Positions 4,705-5,051 of a stretch of 5,051 bases of DNA are shown here, piece after piece; the stretch's first letter is position 1; every line of letters begins with the position of its first letter. Position numbers and translations under genes: made by a program. This DNA is from JAHDWY01 sp964632865 (GTDB lineage Bacteria > Hydrogenedentota > Hydrogenedentia > Hydrogenedentales > SLHB01), in contig CAZWDH010000399.1 of assembly GCA_964632865.1 (NCBI GenBank), positions 1-5,051 of the forward strand. Reading direction: 5' to 3'. The notes beneath the pieces are model-generated. The model was not told where the DNA came from, ran no database searches, and was given only the letters and a program-made list of their open reading frames with translations.

Positions 4705-5051
4705 CTACCGCGACAGACGCCGGCGCTGAAGCCCCTCCAATTTCGCGATGAACGCGGTCGCGCGGTCCTGCATTTCCGAGGCAAGGTCGTCGGCGCGGCG
4801 CGTAAACCAACTGTGGCCCGCCACCGCGGGAATCGCCACGCACAACCCCGTTACGGTCGTCACAAGCGCTTTGGAGATTCCGTCAGATAGTACTTGGGGA
4901 TTGCCCAATCCCTGTGTCGTGATGGCGTTGAACACGGCGATCATGCCCAACACCGTGCCGAGAAGTCCCAGCAGAGGGCTCACTCCCGCGATAATCTCGA
5001 GCAGCGTCAATCCCCGCTCCAGAACGGTCATTTGATTACGGCCCGTGGCGT
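4705..5051 (-). CDS. MotA/TolQ/ExbB proton channel family protein (N-terminus beyond window)
   Basis: The C-terminal 114 residues of an ExbB/TolQ-type inner-membrane channel subunit. One membrane helix contains the family signature SPLLGLLGTVLGMIAVF, and a second contains GISKALVTTVTGLCVAIPAVAG with the conserved Thr residues lining the proton path. A short polar cytoplasmic tail ends in RRRLSR. An ATG lies at 5031, but the frame stays open to the window edge and the preceding residues (GRNQ) continue naturally into the LERGLTLLE segment common before this helix, so the true start is outside. ExbB-type proteins work with ExbD/TolR to pass proton-motive force to outer-membrane systems. No ExbD follows: 23 bp after the stop comes the convergent Trm112-like gene. 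Confidence 0.9.
   Translation of the reverse strand, partial: ATGRNQMTVLERGLTLLEIIAGVSPLLGLLGTVLGMIAVFNAITTQGLGNPQVLSDGISKALVTTVTGLCVAIPAVAGHSWFTRRADDLASEMQDRATAFIAKLEGLQRRRLSR

Overview
The window is a chromosomal segment from a GC-rich bacterium (high fifties percent GC by eye), with six recognisable genes and one partial insertion-sequence-like end. No rRNA, tRNA or CRISPR is visible. The gene content (DUF3810 membrane protein, RsbW-type kinase, NtrC-type regulator, a zinc-site-less Trm112 variant, an ExbB-type channel) is Gram-negative in character. It would suit a Planctomycetes, Hydrogenedentes, Acidobacteria or Myxococcota-like lineage, but the sequence alone does not settle the phylum.

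Left part (1-1798, + strand). Bases 1-54 look like the outward-facing end of an IS21-like element: two near-identical 18-bp direct repeats, 25 bp apart, followed by a tip ending TTGACA. An extended -10 box then sits so close to the first gene that its message is probably leaderless. That gene encodes a DUF3810 membrane protein with an HExxH motif. It overlaps by one base (TGATG) with a gene for an RsbW/SpoIIAB-type anti-sigma kinase, so the two are probably one translationally coupled unit. A strong hairpin follows.

Middle (1799-2461). A gene-free stretch of about 370 bp contains a second large hairpin, with a 15-bp stem and 31-nt loop, about 45 bp before a small orphan gene (96 aa). That gene ends tail-to-tail with, and 9 bp inside, the gene from the other strand.

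Right part (2453-5051). On the minus strand lie an orphan sigma-54-dependent response regulator with a clear sigma-70-type promoter and, upstream of it, a nine-cysteine zinc-ribbon-like small protein with its own promoter. Divergent from the latter is a Trm112-like protein that has lost its zinc cysteines. The window ends inside a MotA/TolQ/ExbB channel gene on the minus strand, which runs convergent to the Trm112 gene.

Two signalling themes stand out: partner switching (RsbW-like kinase) and sigma-54 enhancer control (NtrC-like). Each lacks its usual partner in the window: no STAS antagonist or sigma factor for the first, no histidine kinase for the second. I do not see a complete unknown defence or mobile system. 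The best candidates for novelty are the DUF3810-kinase pair and the structured intergenic region.
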